Under the pieces are notes generated by a model. The model ran no database searches. It was not told the DNA's origin and saw only the letters and a program-made list of their open reading frames with translations. The position numbers and the translations under genes were made by a program. 64,000 bases of DNA from Bimastos eiseni (Eukaryota; Annelida; Clitellata; Crassiclitellata; Lumbricidae): the NCBI GenBank assembly GCA_959347315.1, contig OY365810.1:30315234-30379233 (forward strand), in the 5' to 3' direction. Shown here in pieces: positions 32,373 through 44,019 of this stretch; position 1 is the first letter of the stretch; the number at the start of each line of letters is the position of its first letter.

Positions 32373-35300
32373 ATGCCAAAGAGGTCGCCCGTGGATACGC
32401 TTGCGTCACTGGAAAGAGGACCCGATCATCTTTGCGATACCCAGAATGGAAAACGATACTTCGTAAATGACGTCCTAGAAGAAGCTAACGCAGTCCGGTC
32501 GGAAAACTGTTGGACTAGTGGTGCGAGTTGTTCTGGTCACGTTAAAGTTGATGTGAAATTTGAAGCGTTGCACAACCATCCCTGCAGGTTTAATTCGGTA
32601 CAATACAACAGAGAGAGGACTCTGAAACAGAGCGGTCTGTATCCCTACACTACACTTTCCTCTCCCTCCAGAGATGGTGCTTCCACAGCGAATGCAGCAG
32701 CATTCCATGTCAAGAATGAGCTGACAGATATTCGCTCGCCCACATCACAGTGGAGTGGCAGAGGTCAAGAAGACACGCCGCCCTCAGTTGACGAAACAGT
32801 TCAAGGCACAGTCCATGACATTGCGAAATCCACGACTGAAGCTGTTTCACTAGATACGCAGAGCGAATACAGAGCACAGAGCGAGGAGCAGAGAAGTTGC
32901 AAGCGCAGTACAGAAGATGTACTAAAGTCTCAGGTTCTGAGTCCGTCAACCAGACCTTTTGAAAAATCTAGTCAGTCGTCTACCGTCGTCGCTTGCGACT
33001 CGGCATGGGCGTTGGGTTATATTGATCTCAGAAACACGGTGACCACCGTACATTCGACGACCGCTATGGCAATGCCGTCCTATAATCTCAAAAACCAATC
33101 TCAGTCTCTACCGCCCTCCAAGGACGCCTCAGCCAACGCATCCGTCAGAACCGTTTTCCAGTGCCACACATGTCAGAAGGAGTTCGTCACGGAGAAGTAT
33201 CTCTGCATGCACATGGCTCTCCATCGACCGCAGGCATCCTCCAACTCTCCAAGCTCCTCAGCAGCCGCTAAGCAGGCAAACTCCAAGTTCTCCATCTCAC
33301 AGTCAGCCGACGAATCGGTGAAGCTCATCAAGTCAGACGGAACCGGGGCTTCGCACTGGACGTGCAAGATCTGCAGCAAGACGTTCGCCCAGAGTTCCAA
33401 CTACAAGAACCACATTCGGACGCACTCAGACGAACGGCCTTTCGTCTGTAACGTCTGCAGCATCGGCTTCAAGGAACGCTACCATCTGAAGAAGCACATC
33501 CTGTTCAAGCATACCAAGGAACTGAAGGAGGAGTGTCGCGTCTGCGGCAAGCGCTTCAAGGATTCCACCGCCGTCAGAGCCCACGAACGAATCCATTCGG
33601 AGGAACGACCATACGGATGCCAGCGATGCAACAAGACGTTCAAGACAAGCGAATGCCTCTGGCACCACGAAAACAGAAGCAGAACGTGCGGAAAGGCTCT
33701 CAAAGGTACCGCAGATGCCGACGGAGTGATGACGCCAAACCCGGTTCCGAGGTTCAGAAGAGGCCGACATCCGGGTAAGAGGACGGCACCGAGCAAGTCA
33801 AAGACCATTGCCGAGGTGGAGGAGAACAGCATAGGGGAAGTTTCGGCTTGTCTCAGTTTGGACCACGTGGAGGAAATTTCGGCATCTGTGAAAATTGAAC
33901 TGGAACGTGACATACCAGAGTACTACTTCAAGGCGGTACCAGGCCTGTACACTTACGAATTCGACAATATCATGGATGTTCTTATGCCCGACGGTTCTCT
34001 GCCAACTGGTCAGGAAGTGACATTTCCAAGTAGCCAGCTTTCTGTGAATGCTCCAGATGTCATAAAAAAAAGTAAGCAGCCCGATAGTGACGTGTATAAG
34101 TCAGTTCCAATCAGCGTAAGCGCCACTCTGGGATCAAGGCACTTGGACCATATTGCGGCGCAGTTGTGGCCAAACGAATGGACCTCCAGCAGCGTAGGCG
34201 TTTTCTTGGGGAGTCCTTCTCGGCCCGTCAGTGCATCCTATGACAGTATTGCCGATACTTACAGCCCTGGACCTTCAGAAAAGTCCTGGAAACAAGATAT
34301 TTCAAACTTTCGACATGGATCAGCGGTGTATATAGGCGAAATTTCAAATGCTGACCTCGTTAAGTCACAAAATTTCAACTTATCTCACTATACCCAGCAG
34401 AAACAGCAGCAACAGCAGGCTGGCCAGCAAATGCTGCTGTCTACAGCGGTCGCGAACTGTGCCACTACCACAGCAACTGGCGGACTGCCCTTCTCGAGTG
34501 TGATGCAACAGATAAACGAAGGGAAACCGGATATCCGTTACCCTGGACCAATGCAGACGAATATGCAACATATTCGACGCTCATATGCAGATGATTTCGG
34601 TCCCACCGATGAAGCTAGTCGCTCTGTCCTGGCGCTCACTTCCATCTCCGCCTCGGATCTATGGCCGAGCAAGATGGGAGAAGCTGTGCCCGTAGTTGGA
34701 GCTCCTGGTAGAATGCAGGAAAGTGCGGCTACGAACGCCGCCGCCGCCACTTCTTATCCCATCTCAATCGCCAACGTTCCGACTGCAGTGGTTGCCCCCT
34801 TCAAAAGGGAGAGCACAAATCGACCAACGCAGGTGAATGGTACCGAAGCGGACCAGCCAGTCAAGAACTTGCTGCCACCGTTTGAGACATTTGCGCCGAT
34901 GACCTTACGCGTCCAGAAATCTCAGCAGGCGATCTCGACTCCTATACCGAGCTTGTCGCCTATTACATCCTATGCCACTTTCGCCAATCCCTATTCCTCT
35001 GACGGTTCCATAGCGGACCAGTGCCCGACGATTCAAAAGTATCTTCTAAGAGGACATCCTAATGTGGCGATAAAACCCAACCGCAACCTGCCCGACTATT
35101 TTGGTCAACATGAGATCTCCGTTAACCGTCAGTGGCATACCCTATCTCCAGTCAGACCACTGACATCGAAGGATAGCTGGAAACGTCCCAACGTTCATTC
35201 CCACCATATTCAATTGGAGCAGGATCGTTCCATCGCCGGTCGCCAGCTTGTACCTGAGTTTCTGTCCGAAAGTCAGTTAAAACTGAGCGGATTGGTCAGT

Positions 35301-35444
35301 TTACCGGGAGAAATGGGTGCAGCGCAGTCCTTTAACTTCATCAAAATGGCCCCTGACTCGTATTCACAGTCCGCCATTTTGCAGCCGTTGGCCGAGATCG
35401 GAGATTCGAACGCCAGTTCGGTCAACTTACACCGTAAAATCTAA
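32373..35444 (+). CDS. C2H2 zinc-finger protein, 1023 aa
   Basis: Likely a nuclear sequence-specific DNA-binding regulator; I do not recognise the orthologue. Five fingers can be read. ZF1 262-284 (C264, C267, H280, H284) stands alone. ZF2 329-351, ZF3 357-380 (H-X4-H), ZF4 386-408 and ZF5 414-439 form a block, with TGEKP-like linkers SDERP (352-356) and SEERP (409-413). ZF5 is atypical: after H432 the next possible ligand is C439, giving a C2HC-like finger with wide spacing. The N-terminus (1-261) and the long C-terminal region (440-1023) are Ser/Thr/Pro-rich, probably disordered, with a Gln-rich stretch near 672-685. No KRAB, BTB or SCAN domain is evident. The start follows a splice-acceptor-like TTTCAG, so this may be the large coding exon of a gene with upstream non-coding exons. 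The frame is intact over 3 kb, and the fingers keep normal spacing, which argues against a pseudogene. Confidence 0.9.
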   Translation: MPKRSPVDTLASLERGPDHLCDTQNGKRYFVNDVLEEANAVRSENCWTSGASCSGHVKVDVKFEALHNHPCRFNSVQYNRERTLKQSGLYPYTTLSSPSRDGASTANAAAFHVKNELTDIRSPTSQWSGRGQEDTPPSVDETVQGTVHDIAKSTTEAVSLDTQSEYRAQSEEQRSCKRSTEDVLKSQVLSPSTRPFEKSSQSSTVVACDSAWALGYIDLRNTVTTVHSTTAMAMPSYNLKNQSQSLPPSKDASANASVRTVFQCHTCQKEFVTEKYLCMHMALHRPQASSNSPSSSAAAKQANSKFSISQSADESVKLIKSDGTGASHWTCKICSKTFAQSSNYKNHIRTHSDERPFVCNVCSIGFKERYHLKKHILFKHTKELKEECRVCGKRFKDSTAVRAHERIHSEERPYGCQRCNKTFKTSECLWHHENRSRTCGKALKGTADADGVMTPNPVPRFRRGRHPGKRTAPSKSKTIAEVEENSIGEVSACLSLDHVEEISASVKIELERDIPEYYFKAVPGLYTYEFDNIMDVLMPDGSLPTGQEVTFPSSQLSVNAPDVIKKSKQPDSDVYKSVPISVSATLGSRHLDHIAAQLWPNEWTSSSVGVFLGSPSRPVSASYDSIADTYSPGPSEKSWKQDISNFRHGSAVYIGEISNADLVKSQNFNLSHYTQQKQQQQQAGQQMLLSTAVANCATTTATGGLPFSSVMQQINEGKPDIRYPGPMQTNMQHIRRSYADDFGPTDEASRSVLALTSISASDLWPSKMGEAVPVVGAPGRMQESAATNAAAATSYPISIANVPTAVVAPFKRESTNRPTQVNGTEADQPVKNLLPPFETFAPMTLRVQKSQQAISTPIPSLSPITSYATFANPYSSDGSIADQCPTIQKYLLRGHPNVAIKPNRNLPDYFGQHEISVNRQWHTLSPVRPLTSKDSWKRPNVHSHHIQLEQDRSIAGRQLVPEFLSESQLKLSGLVSLPGEMGAAQSFNFIKMAPDSYSQSAILQPLAEIGDSNASSVNLHRKI

Positions 35445-37900
35445 AAAGTCATATACGAAAGCAGCGCAGACCTGGACGTGAAAGAATATAATCACCTCAT
35501 CTTTCTATAGTATTAAATTTCAGATTTTCTGCGTCAGAGTATAATACCCACTCGCCATTACAAAACGACGTCTTCTCTCGACGCCGACGCGTGCCACCCT
35601 GTGATTGGTCGCTCGTTTCCAATGAATAATGCAGCGTCTGATACGGCAACTCGATCTGGCGGTAATTATGTAGCGCAGTTCGGCTGACGCGGACGGGATG
35701 CAACGGATTTCAAAGATGCGTCGTCTTTTGAATACACCACCATACGCCAAACGGATGAGAAATAGTAAGCGATCACCTTAGAAGGACTTCGTAATTACAC
35801 GTCTAATGTAAGGGGGATCAAGTTTGTCGCAAAATGAACGAGAAAAACGTCGGAGAAAAACGAATTGAACCACGCGACGTTAGCTGCATAACCGCAAAAG
35901 CTAGGTTTATTGAAGTAGCGGCAGGCTTCATAGTTGGGTGCTAAATTTGAGTCAGCTGTAAAATTCTGCCGTTTTTACACTGGGCTTACTAATAGGCCTT
36001 GGGGCGTGCGTGTAAGCTTAGCTGTTACAGTTTTTATTAATTTTGTTTTTCTATAAACTTACAAAGACTGTAGAAAAGTAAGAGCGTGTGTATTGAAAGA
36101 AACAGAAGGAAGAATAGTCTATTATGATTAAATTTCTGTATTTCGGCGTTAAGGGTAGTCATTCGGTGATTTGGTAAAATTAGTAGGAAAGGAGAAAATC
36201 TCACATGTGTAGCAGCGATATTAAGTACCAGCGTGCGTTAAAAGAAAACTGATAGAGATTTTTTATAATTTAAAACTGAGGAAGTAAAAAGAAATGGCGT
36301 TTCTTGAAGGAATGTATGGAACAAGAATAGGTGAGCAAGATTAGGCAGATTTGGCATAAAATGCAGATGAATTTTAGGATTATGGAATAGAAGAATCGAA
36401 AAGCGTTTAGTGGAGATGGCGTAAAGCATGATGTGCAATTCAAAGAATGCAATCAAAATTGTTGTAAATGTAATTTTTAGGCATATGCGGATGTTTTTGT
36501 TTAAGAAGAGCAACTGTGGACAGAGGGTGATTGAGATGAAGACTGAGAGGGGACTAATGTCCGATATCAACTCGTGAGAGAGTAGTATCTGTCATCGTCG
36601 CATTACATGCAGTGAGAATCAAACGTCTTCATATTGAGTCTTTGAGTATGGCAAGATTTGTTTTTGAACAGATTGATGCATTTATCCATCCCTCCAATTT
36701 GCAGCCGTGCTGCCCACGTTGTTAGTTGAGCAACCTAGTCTTCATTCACACAAATCGCTGACCTGGCGTCCGTCCAACTGAGGGAGACCTCATCAGAACT
36801 CAACCGGTGTTTGACGTACATGCGGTGCGGGTCCAGCAGCAGGAAACTGTATACGAAACATTCCAGAACTTAAGGAGTTTGGATGAATTTCAATGTTAAC
36901 GCAATTTCCCAGGTCAGGGTCACGTGATAACGCCAGGATTCTGTGCAAATGTATACTTGCATGTTTTATTTTTCGGTATCTGTACATATATATATATATA
37001 TATTATATCGGACCTCTATTCCTGATCATCATCATCATCATCATAAACTGTCTGTTTACGTAATGATTTTTGTCTGCCAATCAGCCAGTGACAGTTGTTG
37101 CGGAGAGCCAAACCTTACGACTGATATTGTCATTTCGCTTTCTTTACTATGGATCGTTCGCTTTGCTGTGTTTTAATTGATGTCTTTTGGTATTCCTGTA
37201 TAATGTATAATACCTACAGAAGCTTTAGGGGTTTCCCGTTTCTGACGAATTTCAACAGTTTTCAGACTGGCGCAAAATTTAAATTCGGTTTATTTACTTA
37301 CTGGGCGGGTTAGTAATAGGCCTATAGCAGCGCCAGTATATATTATTATCGCATGGCCTGTTTCGACAAGTCTCGCCTGCTACTTATAAGAGAGATAATG
37401 GCCCTTGTATACACACTTCCGAAAGACTCTTAGGAGGCAATTGACAAGACTGGACTAAAGACACAGCCTCAACATTATCTAGCCTAATGAGGTGTGGACT
37501 AAAGGCACATGAGCTAAAGGCAATACAGAAAAGAGAAGCTTCAGACGGTTGTACCAGTAATAATTTCTGGCCTAACTTCTGACAAGTTATTCATTCAGTT
37601 AGGCATCTTCACTGTTCACATTGTGCAATCATTGAGTAACGTTTCCGTCATCAGTTGTTTTAGTCACTGTTTGACGACGCTGTTTCATAAAATAAACGTG
37701 TAAAGCAATCCTCTTTCTCTATCCACGTTTGAGACTGGCAGTCTGGCACACCCGGTAATGGAGTTGCCCGTTAACCCGATCCCAATACAAACAGAAATGA
37801 TACACTGTTAGGTGTCTGTCAAAGTATGTGTTGCGTGCAAGTTGACTTTCCACTGGAACATTCAGCACATTGATTTTGCTTAATTGCTATGTTTGATGTG
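35445..37900. other. 3' flank of the zinc-finger gene; no further gene recognised
   Basis: ATTAAA polyadenylation-like hexamers lie at 35512 and 36127. A CpG-rich stretch at 35560-35760 contains GATTGG and CCAAT (35601-35622), which could be a promoter or 3' UTR. (TA)n lies at 36987-37003 and ATCATC repeats at 37025-37043. No coding frame is supported. Confidence 0.45.
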
Positions 37901-37905
37901 ACATA

Positions 37906-38157
37906 CAATGGTGGAAATAATTATTGCATCATCCTGTGCTCAAAACTAGAGGCGGTACAACGAAATCTTAGGACTTCAGAAGTAGAAACAATGAATCCAT
38001 CTTGTTTTCTTCCTTGTATCGACCAATCGATATTCCTGAACATAATGTAAGCGAATGATTCTATGAAGTTTACAAAATAATTTGAGTGAAACTAATTAAA
38101 CAAAAGGTAAAACTGACTAACTTTGCAGGGTGTTGTTCTATAATTATTTCCATCACT
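37906..38157. mobile_element. Tc1/mariner-type MITE
   Basis: The left end CAATGGTGGAAATAATTATT and the inverted right end (read as AGTGATGGAAATAATTATAG) share GATGGAAATAATTAT-like termini typical of Tc1 elements. TA precedes the left end; the right-hand TA is not preserved. The interior is only about 250 bases, so no transposase is encoded. Confidence 0.7.
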
Positions 38158-38159
38158 TC

Positions 38160-39880
38160 ACCTTTCAAATGTCCGTCATTACACGTTTAAAGAGCCGTGC
38201 AACATCCGATCTCTTCATTTCCTTAACGCCTCGTTGTGTTTAATCAGTTACTTTTTTCTTAGAAATTGCTTCGCTGGCAGTCTTCTATCCAGTGATGTTA
38301 CTAATTTTATCCAAGTAGTTTTTTCCTAAAAGTTGTTGTGATGTTTCCCGATTAGTCAAAAACTCGATGGCAAACGAACTGCGTTGAGACTCTTTCTGTT
38401 CAATAGTTATTTCGTGTTAGATGAACTTAGATCGGGATAGATTTTCCCGGCCGAAAAACACAAAATCACGATATATAAATTTGTTTTATAATTACAATAA
38501 TTCTGCTGCCATTGGATCGTAAGCTGTGCTTTTAAAAAATGTATTGCATGTTGATTGTTCTGTATTCTATCGTTAATCGCTAGGGTACGATGATAGGCAG
38601 TTTGGCAGGTGAAAATGTTTACAATTTGCTGTGTAGTTGAAATTCGTGTCTTCCGACAGCGAGTATACTGAGTTCTGGTTGATACTTAACTTGGCGACGG
38701 GGATTCCATGCACTCTGCGTCTATGCAATCCAGGCAGAACATAATATTCTGTGCACCACCAAGGCCTGTTACCTGAGACATGGTTCACGTCGATCTCAAA
38801 GAGATAATGAAGGCGTTGTATAATTGCTGTGACAGTCGTTCTAGGTTGATGGATCTGCGGATTTTATAGCGTCTTTCTGAACATCTTACAAAGACGTCAT
38901 TGAGTCGTGCAAACTTATTTGGCCTACATCAAGAATTAGATTGAAATACATTCGTTTGCGGTTTCCTTTTACCGTGCATGTTACAACCATGGTTTGGTTT
39001 ATTGCTGTGTGTGGTCAAAGCTTTCAGTTGCTGTTTCTATCGTACATCGGCGCCACGATTGATTAATCGTGCTAGGAGTGCCAGATGTTTTAGCATTTAT
39101 TGTGATGTGCGTAGTGTCAGGGTCCAGCGAAAGGGGGTTGTTCTATAACTTACAGCCAATTGCTTTCATTCTGTTGCTTGGTAATTTGCTCTTTGCAAAG
39201 CCGACATTTTATGACGAATACTTTGTATCGGACTGTTACGTAACTGCGGTAACGCTGTAAGTCGTCGTGTCATGCCATCGTGACGTAGGGTCTACTTGAC
39301 ATGCAACATTACGATTCCCTTAGTTAACTTTCGCAGTGTTACAGGCGAACGCTGTCGTTGTTAGCAGAGCTATTACTGTTACGTGACTGAACTGTTATAG
39401 TTACGCTACTGCGATATTGTGGACAATGGTTTAGTTAGTTGTTATTCTGAACTGTCTAGCGACCTTCTCGAGCTAATCCTAAGTCAGCCGATCTCGTTGG
39501 CAGTGCAGCCATCGCAGTTCGAAACTCCACCTTAGCAAGCGCCCTCGTGAGATTCTCATAGGGCGCTATATAAATGTTCACATACCTACATAAATTTGTA
39601 ATTTCCAATCCAGCAAACCTTGCTGCGAATATATTAATAACATCAATCTTCTCCATCAGCATGTACAACCACATCTAAGGATCCAAATCTACCCTAGTGA
39701 CCCGACCCTATTTAGCAGAAGTAATTCACAAGTTGCTTGCCATTGAACCCTTGCATCAGTAATCCACACACCGGTCCCTGCCCTAGGATCAATCGCAACC
39801 TCACCTTTGGCCAGTTTACCCCTTCTTGTGAGATCCAATTGACCGACTTGGACAACACCTGCGAAGGCGTTGCTAAAGCC
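38160..39880. other. no gene recognised
   Basis: A short hydrophobic open frame at 39069-39260 is probably chance. A SINE-tail scrap (GGGCGCTATATAAATGTTC) lies at 39559-39577. Confidence 0.45.
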
Positions 39881-39885
39881 TATAA

Positions 39886-40106
39886 CGACGGGCCGCATTG
39901 CTCTCCCAGTCCATTTTGGCGTTGCGTTCCCGATCCTTTCTGTCATTTCTGTCAATCCCTTCTGGCATTGCTCTCCCAGTCCCTTTCGACATTACTTTCT
40001 CTGTTCATTCTGGCATTTCTTTCCCAGTCTAGTCTGACATTGCTTTCTCTGTTCCTTCTAGTATTGCTTTCTCCGTTCTTTCTGACATTGCTTTCCCAGT
40101 GCATTC
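39886..40106. repeat. 27-bp minisatellite, about 8 diverged copies
   Basis: The consensus is close to CTTTCCCAGTCCxTTCTGxC followed by ATTG. Copies differ strongly from one another. The 27-base period keeps the minus strand open as a 9-residue Glu/Ser/Asn/Arg repeat, which is an artefact. Confidence 0.8.
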
Positions 40107-40109
40107 TAG

Positions 40110-41655
40110 CCACCGTTGTCGTCGTTAAAGTGTTAATCGCGGCTGCCACGCTTCCAGAGGGCAATCTGCTCCACCATATCTGGAGGAGGAGGAGGTGATG
40201 ATTCACCACCTGGGTTTGTCTTCCCTTCCCCTCAACAGATCCAAGAATCTCAAATGGCACTCTGCACGCTGTCCTCACCTGCTAGATCATCGTATTATAG
40301 TCATTGGTTACTATTTATGGCTGCTCCAGACTCTGGTATGAAGCCACACGGATAACCTAGCAGCACGGATAATGCACGTGCCATACTGACCGCATGTCCT
40401 CCTCGCCTGAGTGACCTGACCCCGTTGACTGGAGATGGCTCTAACCTGACCCCATTTTCTCGATATGATTCGGACCTGGACCCGTTTTCTTCGTGGTCTT
40501 CTTTCTTGGCTGGTCTTCTTGGATACACCTGATCGTTTGTCCAGCCATTGACCTCATATTGACCCCCTGTAGGCTAAAGCGCCGCTGATCAAGATAGCGT
40601 TGACTTCCATGCCTTTGATTGCTATGCACAGTTCTGTTGTATTAGTCGTTTGTGTTGTTTAGTTCAGACGAAGGTTTTGCCAGATGGGGACCCAGCCAGG
40701 GATCGTTCATAAACGACGTCGCATTATGTCGCATTTTCCGCGCCCGAAGACAACTTTTATGGACGGTCCCTAGACGGGCCTGACGATACACGGGCAACGC
40801 GTGCCAGCAGAATTACGGATATAATTATTATTATTAGGCCTACTGTCTGTATGTATACGAATAAATGTCTAGTTCATTGAGATGGTTTTCTTTGTGAGGC
40901 TGCATAGCGAGCACACGTTGGGCGAATTTTTATTGTGCATATAATTATGATTCTTGTTGCAATTACTCAATAAGTATAGCCTTGACTTGAAAGGCTTAAA
41001 CTTCTATTTACTTCACAAATGAGTGCTTGCAGAGACCTAACTAATATTTACAGTAACTGTACGTGTTTAAATCCGTTTGAGCTAGATCAATCAGTGGCTG
41101 CTGCTTGAAAATGCCAGTGTGCTGTAGACCGATCTTAATTTAATGAGAACCACGTCCCTAGGTGGCGGCACATAATCATAAATCTGAATATTCACATGGA
41201 AATTCCAGCATCTCTTATTGATAATGCCCCTTGAGATCTCAATGTATTTGTGTCTCCGACAAACAATCGTTGGGTGACAACATCGAACGGTAGTATGTCT
41301 AGGATTCTTATGGACTTCAAGTAAGCGGAACAAGTGAACCGTGCCGCCGAATCCCAACCACGTGATCGCTTTTGATCTTGCAACGGCTCCATTCGCCAGA
41401 TGGCTACGAGGCCGCGCACAGATTTTGACGACCCTTCACGTCCTCTGATGATGAGTATACAATACTGTATATACAATACAATATTCGTATAATTCAAAAT
41501 GACATACCGCAGTATGATTATAAGTACAGTATGAACGAATGATGACAAGTTATCAAAGGGGTCGAGTTCAACCGTCAGCAGCCACGCAAGGTGCCCAATA
41601 CGCTATGCGTCTCATTTTAACAAACGCCGCTGCATAGCGAAAGAAGGATTAGTCA
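40110..41655. other. no gene recognised
   Basis: An uninterrupted minus-strand frame (41192-41548) has mixed composition but matches nothing I know. It ends in LINE-tail-like sequence near 41170. Confidence 0.4.
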
Positions 41656-41659
41656 ACTT

Positions 41660-41740
41660 TACGGGGGGTACTGGCGTCGAACTCGGCTCCTCAGCTCTGA
41701 GTCCCAGTGTGTTCACCATTACTCTATGGTCCTTTGGCAA
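41660..41740. repeat. MIR/tRNA-like repeat tail
   Basis: GGTACTGGCGTCGAACTCGG, then CTCTGAGTCCCAGTGTGTTC and ACCATTACTCTATGG, follows the block order of MIR/L2-type tails (GGATTCGAACCC, GACTCCAGAGCCCxTGCTC, ACCACTAxGCTAT). Confidence 0.45.
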
Positions 41741-41884
41741 ACGACCTAATCGTTACGTTTCTCATATTCTACCCTGATGTGTGCGTGCGTGACTGTGTCC
41801 GTGTGCCTGTATGTGTGTTAGTCTATCTTATTTGTCACCGGTTGTTCGAGCGAATCTGTTGACCTTTACTATGGCGCTTCTCTA

Positions 41885-41975
41885 TGCATCCATCCGTCCG
41901 TCCGTCCGTCTATTCATCCGTGCATTCATCCAATCATCCATCCGTCCGTCAGCCCATCCATCCAGTCAACCAGCG
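41885..41975. repeat. (CCGT/CCAT)n degenerate microsatellite
   Basis: CATCCGTCCGTCCGTCCGTC followed by CATCCAATCATCC-type units. Confidence 0.85.
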
Positions 41976-42154
41976 ACGAGTCCCGTTGTTTCATATGTAA
42001 AGGAGCAAGATCAGTTCCGGATCATTTCCTATGTTCTTCGGGGTTTTTGAGTTCCAATTAACGACTTTTGCATCCGGAGGACAAAGGTTGGAACTATTAC
42101 CATTGTTCTCTCTAGTTACATCCATTGTGATGTAGCCATACTGCGGAAAGCGTC

Positions 42155-42220
42155 AATCAATGATCCGCTGAAGCAACGCCGTCGAAAGCATTGGATAAGT
42201 CAATGAAGTCAAAATAAAAT
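42155..42220 (-). pseudogene. possible LINE RT scrap
   Basis: The minus strand reads FDFIDLSNAFDGVAS, resembling the first catalytic box (FxDLSKAFDxV) of LINE reverse transcriptase. Nothing else remains recognisable. Confidence 0.3.
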
Positions 42221-42469
42221 TATACGGAAGGTAAGCAAATTGAAGGAGACTACTTTCTCGTGGATTTAATGTCCTTGACCAGAGTGACCTTGAGGAACTC
42301 ACAGTACACAGTTAATTCCTATTGAACTAAAAAAAACTGTTTTGGTATAATCGTAGGCCCTTAGTACTTCTGAATCATTCTTAACTAGATTCTTTAATCA
42401 GCGGACAGTGAGTGCGACTAATTAGACTTTGTTATGCCTCTGGTCTGAATATATCAATCAACCAAACAA

Positions 42470-42600
42470 TCAGTCGATCGATCGATCAATCAATCAATCA
42501 AAAATACTTGATATAGCACCCCTTCAGGTTGTCTCAGAGGCGCTCCCGGCCTAACCACGGCTGAAAAGGACACATATCACTTATTGTTTTGCCAGTTGCT
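42470..42600 (-). mobile_element. SINE copy ending in (GATT)n
   Basis: The reverse complement gives CCTTTTCAGCCGTGGTTAGG, CCGGGAGCGCCTCTGAG, GGGGTGCTATATCAAG and a GATTGATTGATT tail. It aligns block by block with the plus-strand copy at 8130-8230. The family is present in at least two copies, with different tetranucleotide tails. Confidence 0.6.
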
Positions 42601-42609
42601 GATTGATTC

Positions 42610-43745
42610 GTGGCAAATATAACTGTGATTAAGCTAAAACAATTGATGATAGGCCCTATTAATCCCAAGGTTATAATAAAGCCCCCAAACCACAACTTTT
42701 AATTCTTAATTTTAAAAACAATTTCAAAAATGTTTTGCACACCGCTGCCTTCCAATAAAAAAGATGCGGCATCAGCAACCGATATACCACCGGAACAAGG
42801 CAAATCTCAGTAGGCCTAAGCTAGTTTGCTAATTTAGCAAAAGCCCTGGCCGGCCGACAGATATTCCGGGCTCCTAGAGGCAGACAAATTCTGGACTCCT
42901 GAGCATATCAGTCACGGACCTCTTAGACGAAAGTTAGCGTGTTCGATGTCGAAAGATGACAAGTAAGGTGAAAATCAGATGCTTGAAGTATAAACTGACT
43001 GTAGCTAATAATTATTGTCAGTAATATCATACGGACAAAGGCATAATCATAAACTTTGTAAGCTTATAACGGATTAAAATATTTTTCGTTTTGGTGATAT
43101 TGGGTCCGGCCCGACCTCTAGTAATCGATGGGCCCTTGAGCATTCTCCCCTCTGCCCCACCCTCCTCTTGGCGGGCCCACCTAAATGGCAGTAAAACCAT
43201 AACAGAATGCTAAGTTATAACAACATGCTACAGATAAATGATTTCGCTTAAAACTGTTATTTATTACGTCATGGAAAAGATTGGAGAGGAAAGAGCCTCA
43301 CAATGAGGAAATGACAAAGGAAATGAATTGGGAAATGGGCACACGTTCAAAGGAGATTCACTGCTTGTAATTGAATCGTAATTGTAATGGAACACATACA
43401 TAGCGCCATTCGATATCAACCTACCTGACGTTTGCATATTGGCTGAAGACAGGATCATCTGACTATAGTTACTATACCAACCAATTTCCTTTTTTTGATT
43501 TGGCGTGCATGGTTATAAAATATAAAAAAAACGATCAACAGGCCCTACGAATTAATAATTCTGGAGCTAAAACAATCAAGATATTGCTGCGATTGCCATG
43601 ATAGGACTTTGAATGCGTCATTTCTATGACGTCACAATCTGCGTTTTTGAATCGCGTATTCGCGGTTAACCGTGATTTCTTTTAAGTTTGTCACAGCTTT
43701 TAATCAAAATTAAATCATAAGAACGACTTGTCTTCAATTGTAGAT
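42610..43745. other. no gene recognised
   Basis: AT-rich sequence with a SINE-tail scrap at 43375-43415 (ATCGTAATTGTAATGG, ATAGCGCCATT). No gene is seen. Confidence 0.45.
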
Positions 43746-43751
43746 GATGGT

Positions 43752-44018
43752 CTAAGTTAATTTCTGATCGGCCTTAAGCTCTGGATTCTGTTTGTTCGGA
43801 ATTTCTCGTCGATAGAGTGATATTTTTACATTTGTTTTATCCGAAGACACGACATCCGTTTTAGCATTATTCGAGTTCTCCTCTTGTTCTATCCTATCCG
43901 AGATAGGAACATCACTGGAGCAGACAACACACGACGCTAAAAATGTCAGGAGGTGCAAACTGTAAGTTAAAGCATGGGCGAATTGCTCATGGCACTTCTT
44001 GTTGTTTATTTGAATCAT
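43752..44018 (-). CDS. candidate small secreted protein, 88 aa
   Basis: Not recognised. The minus-strand frame starts with a polar N-terminus and then a hydrophobic stretch, ALTYSLHLLTFLASCVVCSS (about residues 16-35), resembling a signal peptide with cleavage near SCVVC/SS. An acidic, Asn/Ser-rich part follows, then YRREIPNKQNPELKADQKLT, which contains a dibasic RR of the kind cut in peptide precursors. Composition is balanced and not repeat-derived. A TATA-like CTATAAG lies about 25 bases upstream of the ATG. It may equally be a chance frame or part of a larger spliced gene. Confidence 0.3.
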   Translation of the reverse strand: MIQINNKKCHEQFAHALTYSLHLLTFLASCVVCSSDVPISDRIEQEENSNNAKTDVVSSDKTNVKISLYRREIPNKQNPELKADQKLT

Positions 44019-44019
44019 T

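Noticed and set aside
41192..41548. 118-residue minus-strand frame
   Set aside because: Mixed composition but no recognisable motif, and it overlaps another open frame on the same strand and a repeat-like edge. Not supportable as a gene.
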